From Paenibacillus ihbetae (GTDB taxonomy: Bacteria; Bacillota; Bacilli; Paenibacillales; Paenibacillaceae): 64,000 bases of DNA. The number at the start of each line of letters is the position of its first letter. Position 1 is the stretch's first letter. The translations under genes and the position numbers were made by a program. The DNA is taken from assembly GCF_002741055.1 (NCBI RefSeq), contig NZ_CP016809.1:682001-746000 (forward strand), given 5' to 3'. Of this stretch, positions 32,614 to 41,359 are shown in pieces. Under the pieces are notes generated by a model, which saw only the letters and a program-made list of their open reading frames with translations, searched no databases and was not told the origin of the DNA.

Positions 32614-32924
32614 TTTGGGTCCGTAACCCCTGCTGCTTGGGTTACTTGACCTGCAACTTCTTGAACACAACTCATGATCGTGCTAATCAGGGATCTAGCT
32701 TCAACACCATCGTAAAATTCGTCAACTGTAAATTGTTTGCCAAACAGTTCCACAACGTAAGCAACTAGTGCATCAATGTGCGTTTCGTCAATGACGTTCT
32801 TACCTTGTTCATTAACTTGAAAAAGCTTTTGGATTTCGATAGTCCGGCGGAACATCCGACCACTGATAAAGTCCTGCACGTACGTTTTTACTTCATCGCC
32901 TTTACGAATTTCAATTTTCAACAT
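32610..32924 (-). CDS. tail assembly chaperone gpG
   Basis: The 104-aa protein (MLKIEIRKGDEVKTYV...) sits between the major tail protein and the tape measure, the fixed position of gpG-type chaperones. AAAGGAGG precedes the start. Its last sense codons form the slippery heptamer, and a TAG follows at once. Confidence 0.85.
   Translation of the reverse strand: MLKIEIRKGDEVKTYVQDFISGRMFRRTIEIQKLFQVNEQGKNVIDETHIDALVAYVVELFGKQFTVDEFYDGVEARSLISTIMSCVQEVAGQVTQAAGVTDPN
32613..32619 (-). promoter_or_regulatory. -1 programmed frameshift slippery site
   Basis: On the minus strand C CCA AAC in the gpG frame fits X XXY YYZ. It is followed directly by the gpG stop TAG. Slipping by -1 gives CCC AAA and opens the gpT frame. 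Confidence 0.85.
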
Positions 32925-32947
32925 AAATTACGCCTCCTTTAAATTAA

Positions 32948-32967
32948 AGAGCGGCCCGAAGGCCGCT
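32948..32967 (-). terminator. hairpin between major tail protein and gpG
   Basis: GCGGCC-TTCG-GGCCGC, a very stable tetraloop hairpin, followed by TCTTTAATTT on the minus strand. It may attenuate so that less gpG than tail protein is made. Confidence 0.6.
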
Positions 32968-32970
32968 GCA

Positions 32971-33543
32971 TTATGGTGTAGGTACTGGTGTTTCGTATAC
33001 AGTTGTGAACCAGTTCTTAGTGACATCTGCGCCTACGCCGGTACCATCTTCGTCTACGCTAGCTTTCCACTGATTGTCCTTTTGACGTGGAACAAACAAG
33101 CCTGTGATCGTAGGCGTTTGGTAGGTCGGAGTATCTTCCTTCGTTTGGAACTCCTCTTCGTTCGGTTGGAACTTACCTTTGTAGTACCAGAAGTAACGGT
33201 ATTTGCCGTTGGATTTCCGGCTGCGCCATCCGAGAGCAACGTAAGGTGCATTGTCCGTGGACGATTGAATCAAGACCCCGTTGGAATCTGTTGTTGCACC
33301 AAGAATGTCCTTCAGGATTTCTGGCGTAAGGTCCTTAGGATTGATCTCGATCTCAATATCACCCATGCTTGTTGCAACTTCGTCAGCTTGGTCGTCAGCG
33401 TAAAGCGTGGTGCTGTTCGTTGTTGGCGATACAGTCGCCGTGATAGCCCCTGGGATTCGTTTAGGCGTGTCGTAAGTCTCGAGTGCCTCATCTGTCATAA
33501 TGGCGTAGTAAATGCTATCCATACCAATGCGTACTCCTGCCAT
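32971..33543 (-). CDS. major tail protein (phi13-type)
   Basis: 190 aa from the ATG at 33543, which has GAGGAGGG upstream; the frame is open 5 codons further. MAGVRIGMDSIYYAIMTDE and KRIPGAITATVSPTTNSTTL match the phi13 family of major tail tube proteins. A stable hairpin follows the gene. Confidence 0.85.
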   Translation of the reverse strand: MAGVRIGMDSIYYAIMTDEALETYDTPKRIPGAITATVSPTTNSTTLYADDQADEVATSMGDIEIEINPKDLTPEILKDILGATTDSNGVLIQSSTDNAPYVALGWRSRKSNGKYRYFWYYKGKFQPNEEEFQTKEDTPTYQTPTITGLFVPRQKDNQWKASVDEDGTGVGADVTKNWFTTVYETPVPTP

Positions 33544-33544
33544 G

Positions 33545-33910
33545 TTAACCCTCCTCAAATGTGCGCCGATATCTCAGCGCCTTGTGATAGATTTGTGTGT
33601 CCGGCTCAAATAAATCAGCACCCCCGTAACGGCTGTACTCAAGTTGCCGCATAGTGCGATCAACTTCGCCGCTAATTTCGGAGGTGCTGCCTTTGGACCA
33701 AACATCTATTTGAACGAAAACTTCAGATGCGTACACTTCGTTATCTGCGAACTGACTATCTGAGTTTTCGATTTCAAAAAAAGTGATTCGTGGATATTCT
33801 GTTGCATTCGGCGCTGCGAGCTGATAGACTCGCTGGCCCCCAAGCAACGATACTAGTTGTTGGTTTGAAATCAAGGCCGTGCGTATCTCGGCTTTCACAT
33901 CCGTCTTCAT
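33545..33910 (-). CDS. tail completion protein (DUF3168/gp17-like)
   Basis: The 121-aa protein with YPRITFFEIEN and VFVQIDVWSKGSTSEISG segments fits the tail-completion family found just before the major tail protein. It overlaps the 54-aa gene upstream by 4 bp (ATGA). Confidence 0.7.
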   Translation of the reverse strand: MKTDVKAEIRTALISNQQLVSLLGGQRVYQLAAPNATEYPRITFFEIENSDSQFADNEVYASEVFVQIDVWSKGSTSEISGEVDRTMRQLEYSRYGGADLFEPDTQIYHKALRYRRTFEEG

Positions 33911-34071
33911 CCGCGAATGGCCCCAATCTGTACCAGCCTTTCAACAAACAACTTTCGTTTGTCTGCCGGTATCTCTTCGTCATTAGCAAAATCCTTGAAT
34001 ACCTCAAGCATATTCCTGAAAAGGTCTGTCTCTGTGACTGCGACATTAATGGTTATATCGTTCAGATTCAC
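33907..34071 (-). CDS. small phage connector-region protein
   Basis: 54 aa from a GTG at 34071 that overlaps the upstream stop (GTGA) and whose own stop overlaps the next ATG (ATGA). The sequence starts VNLNDITINVAVTETDLFRN and ends RLVQIGAIRG. The double overlap strongly supports translation. No family recognised. Confidence 0.7.
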   Translation of the reverse strand: MNLNDITINVAVTETDLFRNMLEVFKDFANDEEIPADKRKLFVERLVQIGAIRG

Positions 34072-34460
34072 CCTCTCAGCCCCTTTCCTAGTTCTTCAGC
34101 AATTGCTTCCAAGGCTTCTCGGCGTTTGGCTATAAACGCGGGCGTAATATACGGCGTAGCTGGCATTTTACTTGTCCCAAACTCAGGAAAGTGGGCACGC
34201 CAAGAAACGCGCTTGTTAGGACCCACAAGCACGTATTTCACGCCGTCTTTACGCCTTACATTGGTGACGACAATGTTATCCCTTAGATGGACCTTGTCGA
34301 AGCTAGAATAAGGCGCACGTTCGCGCATATCCTCAGCCATAACCTCGCCGCCAGCCTTTAAAGCTTTACTCTCTACTCGTTTTGAAGCAGCTTCACTCCG
34401 CCGCCGCAACTCAGATAGTAGTTGATCGATACCCTGCAACTGGATTTCACGTCTAGCCAT
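34068..34460 (-). CDS. HK97 gp10-like tail/head joining protein
   Basis: 130 aa from ATG 34460, starting MARREIQLQGIDQLLSELRR; the frame is open 6 codons further. The motifs AGGEVMAEDMRERAPY and FPEFGTSKMPATPYITPAF are characteristic of the HK97-gp10 family. The start lies inside the end of the head closure gene. Confidence 0.85.
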   Translation of the reverse strand: MARREIQLQGIDQLLSELRRRSEAASKRVESKALKAGGEVMAEDMRERAPYSSFDKVHLRDNIVVTNVRRKDGVKYVLVGPNKRVSWRAHFPEFGTSKMPATPYITPAFIAKRREALEAIAEELGKGLRG

Positions 34461-34794
34461 CTTCCAACATCTCCGCAATAATTTGCGTAACGGTTCTATC
34501 GCTGTTGATATCCTCCATGACCGTGATGATTTCTAGCGTTTTCCCGTCATCTACAACACGCATCTTAGGAAGAATGTCCTTCCGATAACGGATCCTGTAC
34601 TGAATGCGTTTCTCGGCGTTGATTGCAGCAGCCTGAAAGTATTCTCTCGCCCCGGTTGCAGCGTAACTCTTAGCAGCCCATACCGTAGCCAAAGGAACCC
34701 AATCCTTTCGTGCAATCCCTTCGTCATCGACTTCCACCGTTGTGTAATGCTGAATGGTGATTCGCCGATTCAGATCATTTACGAAAGGCTTCAT
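34453..34794 (-). CDS. phage head closure protein (SPP1 gp16-like)
   Basis: The 113-aa protein begins with VNDLNRRITIQHYTTVEVDD and continues GIARKDWVPLATVWAAKSYA, typical of the head-tail adaptor/stopper family that closes the capsid after packaging. It overlaps the fibre gene by 4 bp. Confidence 0.85.
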   Translation of the reverse strand: MKPFVNDLNRRITIQHYTTVEVDDEGIARKDWVPLATVWAAKSYAATGAREYFQAAAINAEKRIQYRIRYRKDILPKMRVVDDGKTLEIITVMEDINSDRTVTQIIAEMLEDG

Positions 34795-35423
34795 GTTAAC
34801 ATGATTCCTGCGGTTCTCAACTTCGCAAGCACGGCGTTGAGGTCTGCTCTCAGCCCATCCACGTCCGTAGCCGTGCTATCGGCTTGCGCCGCCGCTTTGG
34901 ATGCAGTTAATTTGGCCGCAAGATCGGTCGTCAGGTTGGTTATCTTCGACTGTGGCAACGTTGGGATGCGCGCCGCATCAAAAGTTCCGGCATTAATGGC
35001 TGAGGCGTTATACGTCTTGGTATCTACGTATTTCTTGTTCGCCGCATCATTATCTGCTTGCGGATCCGCCACAGCCAATTGTCCGCCAAACTGATACATG
35101 GCGAGATGGTCGGCGGTTGGTGTTTGCTCATAAGGCACAATGCCCAATTTATTGCCTTCCAATGTTGTACCGATCACCATCTTCGGAATTAAGGTGGGCG
35201 GCACATCCACTTTCGGGTTTGCGAGCTTGTCGTCCGTAATTGCTTTGCTTGCAATCTTAGCCGTGGTAATGCTTCCGTCTGGGATATCAACACCCGATCC
35301 ATCTCCTCCAACTACCGGCTGACCGTCCTTTGTGATAACACCGTCTCCGACAAGTTGAATTTCTCCCCCGATGACCCAGGTGTCACCGTTTTGCAAAAAG
35401 TTCTTAGCACTTGATCCCGACAC
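34791..35423 (-). CDS. head fibre protein
   Basis: The 210-aa protein has a beta region with DGSITTAKIASKAITDDKLA near residue 50 and a C-terminal helix ending LRADLNAVLAKLRTAGIMLT. This is the C-terminal signature of Phage_fiber_2 (head fibre) proteins common in Bacillus-group phages. It probably decorates the capsid surface. Located between two connector genes. Confidence 0.75.
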   Translation of the reverse strand: MSGSSAKNFLQNGDTWVIGGEIQLVGDGVITKDGQPVVGGDGSGVDIPDGSITTAKIASKAITDDKLANPKVDVPPTLIPKMVIGTTLEGNKLGIVPYEQTPTADHLAMYQFGGQLAVADPQADNDAANKKYVDTKTYNASAINAGTFDAARIPTLPQSKITNLTTDLAAKLTASKAAAQADSTATDVDGLRADLNAVLAKLRTAGIMLT

Positions 35424-35424
35424 G

Positions 35425-35724
35425 CTACCCCTCCTCGTATTCTGGCGGCCCGTAGGCGTTTTGTAGTTGCGTCATGATGGATTGACAAGTAAAACGCACC
35501 TTATCGCTCGGCTGCGAGCCGATTAACTCCCTGTTTTCGTACCAATCAGCACATAAAACGAGACAAAACAGCTTTGCGAGTTGATTTGTAGAGTCAAATT
35601 GGACCTCTACAGCGTTGCCGAGATACGTTTCAGCAGCCCCCATAAGGGTCTGAATTATAGCATCTTCATCGTTTCCGTCTACTCGCAGCCATAGTTTCGT
35701 TTCATCAAGCGTCAGAATCGCCAT
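35425..35724 (-). CDS. head-tail connector protein (gp6-like)
   Basis: 99 aa. LDETKLWLRVDGNDEDAIIQ and AAETYLGNAV are the usual first helix and turn of gp6/YqbG-type connector proteins that bind below the portal. It overlaps the gene upstream by 20 bp. Confidence 0.85.
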   Translation of the reverse strand: MAILTLDETKLWLRVDGNDEDAIIQTLMGAAETYLGNAVEVQFDSTNQLAKLFCLVLCADWYENRELIGSQPSDKVRFTCQSIMTQLQNAYGPPEYEEG

Positions 35725-35911
35725 CAGAATTCACGTCTTTCTTGCGCCGTTTTTTGTGATTTTCAGGTTCTTCTTCAATCACAGCGTCCAAAAAACCCTG
35801 TTTCACAAGATATTTGACACGTTCTTTGTCGTCTTCAGGGTAATCTTGACCGACATAATAGATTTTGTCGTCATGGTACTTCTCTCTGAATGTTTGGATA
35901 ACCTTAGCCAC
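35705..35911 (-). CDS. small phage protein between capsid and connector genes
   Basis: 68 aa. The first half (VIQTFREKYHDDKIYYVGQD) is an ordered beta-type segment, and the tail is rich in charge (EEPENHKKRRKKDVNSDGD). No family assigned; proteins of this size at this place may be Rho-terminator-like or capsid accessory proteins. Confidence 0.65.
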   Translation of the reverse strand: MAKVIQTFREKYHDDKIYYVGQDYPEDDKERVKYLVKQGFLDAVIEEEPENHKKRRKKDVNSDGDSDA

Positions 35912-35920
35912 AATCTCACC

Positions 35921-35955
35921 TCCAATAGAAAAGGAGGCTGATTTAACAGCCCCCT
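35921..35955 (-). terminator. hairpin after the capsid gene
   Basis: On the minus strand GGGGGCTG-TTAAAT-CAGCCTCC followed by TTTT. A partial terminator here would help make capsid protein in excess. Confidence 0.55.
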
Positions 35956-35966
35956 ACTCAGTAATT

Positions 35967-37154
35967 TTAAGGCGTTGGTGTAATGTCCAGTTGTCCGAAT
36001 ACAGCAGCTTCAGCATCCCACTTAACGTAATCATCGCGCATAATGGTACGAAGCTCTGTGGTATCGCGTCTCCAAGCATCGCCACCCTCGCGAGTAGATG
36101 CAAGTTCGAAGAATTGACGGTTGAACAGCACCATGAATTGCTTCAGGTTACCGATGATCAACGGTGCATTGGTACCATCCGAAGGCAGGTTGCGGTTAGA
36201 TACGACCGCAATTGGACGACCTTTGAAGAGCTTACGTCCTGGTTGCGTGAAGTCGTCCATCAGGATTGGACGGCCCATTCCATCAACTTGGTTATCCAAC
36301 CAGTTGAAACCGTCCTGGTTCGTCAAGATAACCGAGCTGCGGCTGATTGCCGGATCCAAATCAACGTTAAGGACGGAGTTAATAGCCTTCAGATCAGCGA
36401 GCGCTTTAGGAGTCAGTGTTTTCAAGAGAGCCAGGATGTGCACGTTTCTTGTGTGTGCCGCCTTGCGAGCAATCCAGCTGGTTACATAACCAAGCAGGTT
36501 CGCATCGTTATCCTGAAGCAGCTCATTGGTAAGTGGCAGGTAACCGGCGCGCTTCTTAACTTTGTAACTGATTGGAGTGAATTTAGGGTTGTCCGTTTCT
36601 TGGATATTCCCGTACTCATCCACATCAGCAAAAGGAGTCATATCAGCGTCTGTTTCAAGGACCCGGGATCCGGACAAGGTTGTAACGTTCTCCACCGTTA
36701 CATATTGGGAAAGGTCGTTCCAGTCACGCATCAATTCGTTGATACGAGTTTGGATGTCTTGCGGAACCACAATGCCCGAATCACCGTCCGGAATGGCTGG
36801 ATTCGTGCCACCCTCGTTCATAACAGCACGTTTTTCATAATCACGGATCACGGAACGCTGTTCTTCAGTGATTCTTTTGCGCCGGATGCCTTGGAGGAAG
36901 ATGCTGCGGTATTCGGCTTCGAGTTCCTTCATGTCGCGTTCTTCGCCTTGACCGCCTTCTCTGTGCTCTCTGCCGCCAAAGTCGCGGTTTTCTACTTCAT
37001 CCAGTTCCTTTTGCATATCAACTTTTTCTTGGAGACTGCGAATTTCCGGCATCATTTTTTTAGCCTCTTCAGTCTTGTCCTCCATAAGCAAGCTTCTTGC
37101 TTCTTGTTTTGCGTTCTCCAGTTTTTGGAGCAAAGCGCGCATTTCTTTAGTCAT
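35967..37154 (-). CDS. HK97-fold major capsid protein
   Basis: 395 aa from ATG 37154 (GGAGG upstream; frame open 14 codons further). The first about 90 residues are a charged coiled-coil delta domain, removed in maturation. The HK97 core follows: PDGDSGIVVPQDIQTRINEL, PISYKVKKRAGYLPLTNELL and a C-terminal DAEAAVFGQLDI. The protease gene directly upstream would cleave the delta domain. Confidence 0.92.
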   Translation of the reverse strand: MTKEMRALLQKLENAKQEARSLLMEDKTEEAKKMMPEIRSLQEKVDMQKELDEVENRDFGGREHREGGQGEERDMKELEAEYRSIFLQGIRRKRITEEQRSVIRDYEKRAVMNEGGTNPAIPDGDSGIVVPQDIQTRINELMRDWNDLSQYVTVENVTTLSGSRVLETDADMTPFADVDEYGNIQETDNPKFTPISYKVKKRAGYLPLTNELLQDNDANLLGYVTSWIARKAAHTRNVHILALLKTLTPKALADLKAINSVLNVDLDPAISRSSVILTNQDGFNWLDNQVDGMGRPILMDDFTQPGRKLFKGRPIAVVSNRNLPSDGTNAPLIIGNLKQFMVLFNRQFFELASTREGGDAWRRDTTELRTIMRDDYVKWDAEAAVFGQLDITPTP

Positions 37155-37192
37155 TTGGATACCTCCGTGGTTTATTTGGGAAATAAAAAAAC

Positions 37193-37825
37193 TCAACCGT
37201 AAAGGTCGAGTTCGAGAAGCATTTTTTCAGTTTCATACTTTTCAGCAGCGCGTTTTTCCGAAGCCTTAAATTCCTCTAAGGATCTCGCTGCCACTTCGTT
37301 CGCAGGGTATGCCGGGAAAGCCACAGGGCTAATCTCGTACAGATCCGCATTCAGGATGTTTCTGCGGTACAGACGGCCGTCATCGCGCTTTTCGCTTGAC
37401 CATTGTTCCTTGGTCACCTTCATTCCAAAGCTAACACCGTCAACATCGCCGCGCTGAATCAACTCCCAAGCGTCATTTCCAACGGTTGTGTTCGGAATAT
37501 CGAGTTCAAACCGTAGTTCGTTTTCCATGTTGGTCAACCGCAACGTTCCCGACTTGGTATTTCCGAGCACTTGGCTTGTGTCATGGCTCCACAAACCAAT
37601 GACGTTACGGCTTGCTAGGCTGTCTTTAAAGGCCTCTTTGTCGATTGTCTCAACAAATGTATCGCCCCAATAGTCGCGCATCTCCGCGCTTTCTGTGTTG
37701 TACTTAATCGCCCCGGTGATGGTCCGTTGCCCTTCTTCACCTTCACTCGCTCTCACTTCCAGCGTCACCGGCAGTGCTCGAATCTCCTTCTGATTCGTCA
37801 GCGTCTTCTCCTTGTCCAGTTCCAT
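37193..37825 (-). CDS. HK97-family prohead protease (S78)
   Basis: About 210 aa from ATG 37825, preceded by GGAAAGGGGGTG; the frame is open to 37849. VIGLWSHDTSQVLG supplies the catalytic histidine and GDVDGVSFGMKV the serine. It overlaps the portal gene by 83 bp in another frame. Confidence 0.88.
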   Translation of the reverse strand: MELDKEKTLTNQKEIRALPVTLEVRASEGEEGQRTITGAIKYNTESAEMRDYWGDTFVETIDKEAFKDSLASRNVIGLWSHDTSQVLGNTKSGTLRLTNMENELRFELDIPNTTVGNDAWELIQRGDVDGVSFGMKVTKEQWSSEKRDDGRLYRRNILNADLYEISPVAFPAYPANEVAARSLEEFKASEKRAAEKYETEKMLLELDLYG

Positions 37826-39089
37826 CACCCCCTTTCCTGGCGTAAGCAATGCCTGCCTGTGAAATCGGCACGTAACTACCGTTTACGAGCAACTCGTCAC
37901 CGCCTTCTGCTGGCGGCAAGTTCTCTTTAGCTCTCGCTTCATTCGCCTTCAGGAAACCGCCTTGTACGCCGATTCTGTACGCTTCATAACGTGTTTTGAG
38001 GTCGGCCCTTAGGATTGCATCAATATTGAACCTAAAAAAATACCCTTCTTGGATTTCCTCATCCAACAAGAGCTTGTAAGTCATCTCCTGTTCATACATC
38101 GTGAGGATTGGTTGAAGGGTATCGGTATAGAATTCGTTTTGCTGTTCTGCAACGTTGGTGTGCGTTGCTCTCGTCAAATCATTGAGTTGATGCATCTTAA
38201 TTCCAAACGCCGCCGCAATCTGCCGGATGGTCAACTGGTTATTCTCCAGGAATTGAGCGTCATGCATGCTGATTGAGATCGGTTGGAACTGATAACCCAC
38301 TGGCAAAAGGGCTATCCGGTGACTGTTGTTGAGGCCGGATGACATGGCTTCAAACTTTTCACGGAAATTTCGCTTCGCTTTTTCGTCCAGGTCGCCAACA
38401 TACTGCACAAGGCCTTTCACTTGCAGCCCCTGCTTGTAGAAGTTATTGACGAATTTGCTTGCCGAAGCCCCGTTCTCAAGCGTGCCTTTTAGGCAGTCCA
38501 ACGGCGAAAGACCAACAAGACCGTCAAGAGTTACGCCGCCTTTGAAGTGAAGAACCTCATCTGCTTTCAATTTCCGCTGTTCATAGCCTAAATCGACCTT
38601 ATACGCCACATGTGAACGCGGCATTGCCATGCCGCTCATGGATGTGTCATCATCCACGACTATTTTCACTCGGCTCGTGTCCATAGGCCACAATCCAACG
38701 ACATTACCCTTACGGTCAAACTCGATGTTTGCATAAGCGTTGCCGTATAAGCAGTTTTGAGCCTCAATAACCTTCCAGAAGTCAAAAGCACTCATATATG
38801 GGTTAGGTCTAAGCTTCAGCAGTTGGTAAATCTGGTGTCTCTTTTGGCTTTGGACCCCTGATTCATCCTCTTGGTACACTTTAAGAGGCAGTTTGGCAAC
38901 CGACTCGCTGCGGATCCGCACGCAAGCATAGACTGTGTCGATTTTAAGAGCGCCCTTACCTTTGACATTGATATCATCCATATCGATCCCTAGGACCTCT
39001 AGCAATCGTCTGTCGTCCACGTTCAACTCTAACGTCTCACGTTTTTCTTTGATGCCAAACATTCGCTTTGTGTAGTCTATGATTTTCAC
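37743..39089 (-). CDS. phage portal protein (HK97 type)
   Basis: About 448 aa from the GTG at 39089, 7 nt after GGAGGAGG; the frame is open to 39122. YACVRIRSESVAKLPLKVYQ, LRPNPYMSAFDFWKVIEAQN and LYGNAYANIEFDRKGNVVG are typical of the PF04860 portal family. The C-terminal tail (GGDGTGQGEDADESEGDSST) is disordered and overlaps the protease gene. Confidence 0.92.
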   Translation of the reverse strand: MKIIDYTKRMFGIKEKRETLELNVDDRRLLEVLGIDMDDINVKGKGALKIDTVYACVRIRSESVAKLPLKVYQEDESGVQSQKRHQIYQLLKLRPNPYMSAFDFWKVIEAQNCLYGNAYANIEFDRKGNVVGLWPMDTSRVKIVVDDDTSMSGMAMPRSHVAYKVDLGYEQRKLKADEVLHFKGGVTLDGLVGLSPLDCLKGTLENGASASKFVNNFYKQGLQVKGLVQYVGDLDEKAKRNFREKFEAMSSGLNNSHRIALLPVGYQFQPISISMHDAQFLENNQLTIRQIAAAFGIKMHQLNDLTRATHTNVAEQQNEFYTDTLQPILTMYEQEMTYKLLLDEEIQEGYFFRFNIDAILRADLKTRYEAYRIGVQGGFLKANEARAKENLPPAEGGDELLVNGSYVPISQAGIAYARKGGDGTGQGEDADESEGDSSTAGDAGSESE

Positions 39090-39112
39090 ATTCACACCTC
39101 CTCCCCTCATAG

Positions 39113-40834
39113 TCAGCCCCAAAGTTTACTGAGGAAATCTTCTTCAGCGAATTCCGAAACATCGGCGCTTTGTTCGTTTATGACCACACGCACCATGGCA
39201 TTAATAATTGCGGCAATTGGGTCAATCCGATTCGTGGATTTTTCTTTATCCAATTGAATGTTTTCGTTATGATCTTGTTTTACGATCGCATTACCAACGG
39301 CCCAGGTTAGGAGTTTATCTCCGTTATGGATTAATCTGCCCGACTTCACGAGTTCTCTGAGCAGTTTGGTAGGCTCTGAGAGCGTCCGCATGCCCTGTCT
39401 GATCTCGACCATGGTAAAACCATCAGTCTCCATCTCCTGAGCGAACTGAGTGGCGTTGTAAGGGTCATAACAGACTTCCTGAACCGTCCAAAGGTTCTCC
39501 GCTGCTATTTCCTTGAGTTTTTGCTGTATAAATCTATAATCAACGACAGCTCCAGGCGTTACAGTCAACGCCCCTTGCTGAATCGCTAAATCATAATCGA
39601 ATTTATCTGTTTTTCGCTTTGCTGACAGCGTGTCTTCAGGTATAAAGCTGTGCTGCCATACATAAACACGACCATCACCAAGAGGAACAACGCCGCCGAT
39701 GCTGGTCAAATCGACTTTCATCGAAAGGTCTACGCCTACATAGCAGTCACGTACGGACAAATCAGGCAGTTTCTTCCCTTCACTCGGCCCGCAATCGCGC
39801 CATGCATCCATCGGCATATAACCATTCTCCTTCTGATCCACCCACCGGTTCATGTTCTTGGTTAGGAAGTTTCTCATTTTTTCAGGCACATCAAGTGCCG
39901 TCTGGAGTTCTGAACGCAAAAAGGCAACCCCTTCTTCGTACGTGCATACGATCGGGTTTGCCTTCGGCCAGTTTCGTTCATCTTTTATATCATCGTCTTT
40001 ATCCAACTCACAGATCATTACGAAATATTCCTCGTTTTCGATTGGGCTGTTAGGATCAACGATATCGGAACAATACTGGTATTCAGTGAAACACGGTTTC
40101 GACATGTCAAAGCCGGCTGTTGTAATGATAACGAGCAATGGATTCGGTCTTGCAACCATACCGGATATCAGAACATCGTATATCTCGCTCGTTTCGTGAA
40201 CGTGGTATTCATCCACGACCCCCAAACTCGGGTTCTTACCGTCACCAGTTTTACGAGCTTCCTTGGACAATGGCTGAATCACGCTGCCGCTGCGCAAATG
40301 CCGGATCCGACCGTAAGAGTCGGTAAACTTCCCCTCAAGCATCTCAACGCCGCGGATTTGGGTTAGAATTTCCCCATATACGATGCTTGATTGCTCTCGG
40401 CCCCATCCAGCAATGTAAACTTCGGACTGTTCCGGCGATAGAAACGCCTCATAACTTGCGATTAGTGCAAGCAATTGGGACTTTGCATTCTTCCGCGCCA
40501 ACTGGATGTAAGCCTTTCGGAACCTTCTAAGGCCGTTATCACGCCGTTTCCACCCAAAGATATTGCCTGTTACAAAGAGTTGGAACGGCGTTAACTCGAT
40601 TGGTTTCCCGGCCAAAACACCCTTACTGTGTTTAAACATCCGTGCCCATCGGTAGAATCGGTATACTTCATCTATGTCAAAGTAGAACAGGGAATCATCG
40701 GAGTCGCTTTTCTGGATATCCTCAAGGAATCTAGCGCATGCCGACCTATGTTTTCTGCACGCTACTACCCGACCATCCACCACATCTTCTGAGTATTGGA
40801 CAATCGACTCAATCAAGCGTTCGATTTCATTCAT
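39113..40834 (-). CDS. terL: terminase large subunit
   Basis: The 573-aa protein has an ATPase domain with adapted Walker A ARKNAKSQLLALIASYEAFL near residue 112 and Walker B GVVDEYHVHE near 205. A C-terminal RNase H-like nuclease domain follows (CYVGVDLSMKVDLTS near 365 and RIDPIAAIINAM near 545 supply acidic residues). It cuts concatemers and drives packaging. Its start overlaps the stop of terS by 4 bp. Confidence 0.93.
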   Translation of the reverse strand: MNEIERLIESIVQYSEDVVDGRVVACRKHRSACARFLEDIQKSDSDDSLFYFDIDEVYRFYRWARMFKHSKGVLAGKPIELTPFQLFVTGNIFGWKRRDNGLRRFRKAYIQLARKNAKSQLLALIASYEAFLSPEQSEVYIAGWGREQSSIVYGEILTQIRGVEMLEGKFTDSYGRIRHLRSGSVIQPLSKEARKTGDGKNPSLGVVDEYHVHETSEIYDVLISGMVARPNPLLVIITTAGFDMSKPCFTEYQYCSDIVDPNSPIENEEYFVMICELDKDDDIKDERNWPKANPIVCTYEEGVAFLRSELQTALDVPEKMRNFLTKNMNRWVDQKENGYMPMDAWRDCGPSEGKKLPDLSVRDCYVGVDLSMKVDLTSIGGVVPLGDGRVYVWQHSFIPEDTLSAKRKTDKFDYDLAIQQGALTVTPGAVVDYRFIQQKLKEIAAENLWTVQEVCYDPYNATQFAQEMETDGFTMVEIRQGMRTLSEPTKLLRELVKSGRLIHNGDKLLTWAVGNAIVKQDHNENIQLDKEKSTNRIDPIAAIINAMVRVVINEQSADVSEFAEEDFLSKLWG

Positions 40835-41337
40835 AACACATCACCAAACATCTTCTCTTCTGCTGTCTTCGGCTTCTCCTCCGACTTCTTAGGAACCACT
40901 AAACGGCAACGAGAACTGATGGTTAATCCAAGATCCGCAGCAGCTTGTCGGCATTGTTTGAATAGCTTGTCCTGGCTTATGAGCAGCTCACCATAAGACT
41001 CATTCGGTATCTTTATAGTTTCGCCGCTCTTTGTTTCTGCATCAACCATCACAGGCATTGAGCGCAACGATTTATTTACCCTTACATACTGCTCTCGGGC
41101 CAACAAAAAACGAGCTAAGGCATCCACATCCAGGTTAGACATGATCTCAATGCGCATTAGCTCGTTTGCAATTTCTTCGAATTCAGTTTTCAACTTTTTG
41201 GGAAGGTAGCTCGGCGGCTTAACATTGTCATCCTTCGCCTTCACCTCGCTCTCCAGGCGCGTTTTGATCTCTTCTTTGGTCAAATGCTTCTTCCCTTTAA
41301 TCAGAAGCAAATTTAAAGGCTCCCTCTGCCCAGCCAT
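40831..41337 (-). CDS. terS: terminase small subunit, P27 family
   Basis: 168 aa from ATG 41337, which has AGGAGGG upstream. The longer open frame to 41610 runs through the non-coding region and is not used. The motifs LNLLLIKGKKHLTKEEIKTR and PPSYLPKKLKTEFEEIANEL fit P27-type TerS, associated with cos phages. It recognises the packaging site, probably directly upstream. Confidence 0.88.
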   Translation of the reverse strand: MAGQREPLNLLLIKGKKHLTKEEIKTRLESEVKAKDDNVKPPSYLPKKLKTEFEEIANELMRIEIMSNLDVDALARFLLAREQYVRVNKSLRSMPVMVDAETKSGETIKIPNESYGELLISQDKLFKQCRQAAADLGLTISSRCRLVVPKKSEEKPKTAEEKMFGDVL

Positions 41338-41359
41338 ACCGGACCCTCCTTTCGAAATT

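Noticed and set aside
32428..32670. Independent 80-aa gene starting at the ATG at 32670
   Set aside because: The ATG is inside gpG and has no ribosome site; the slippery heptamer explains the frame as gpT.
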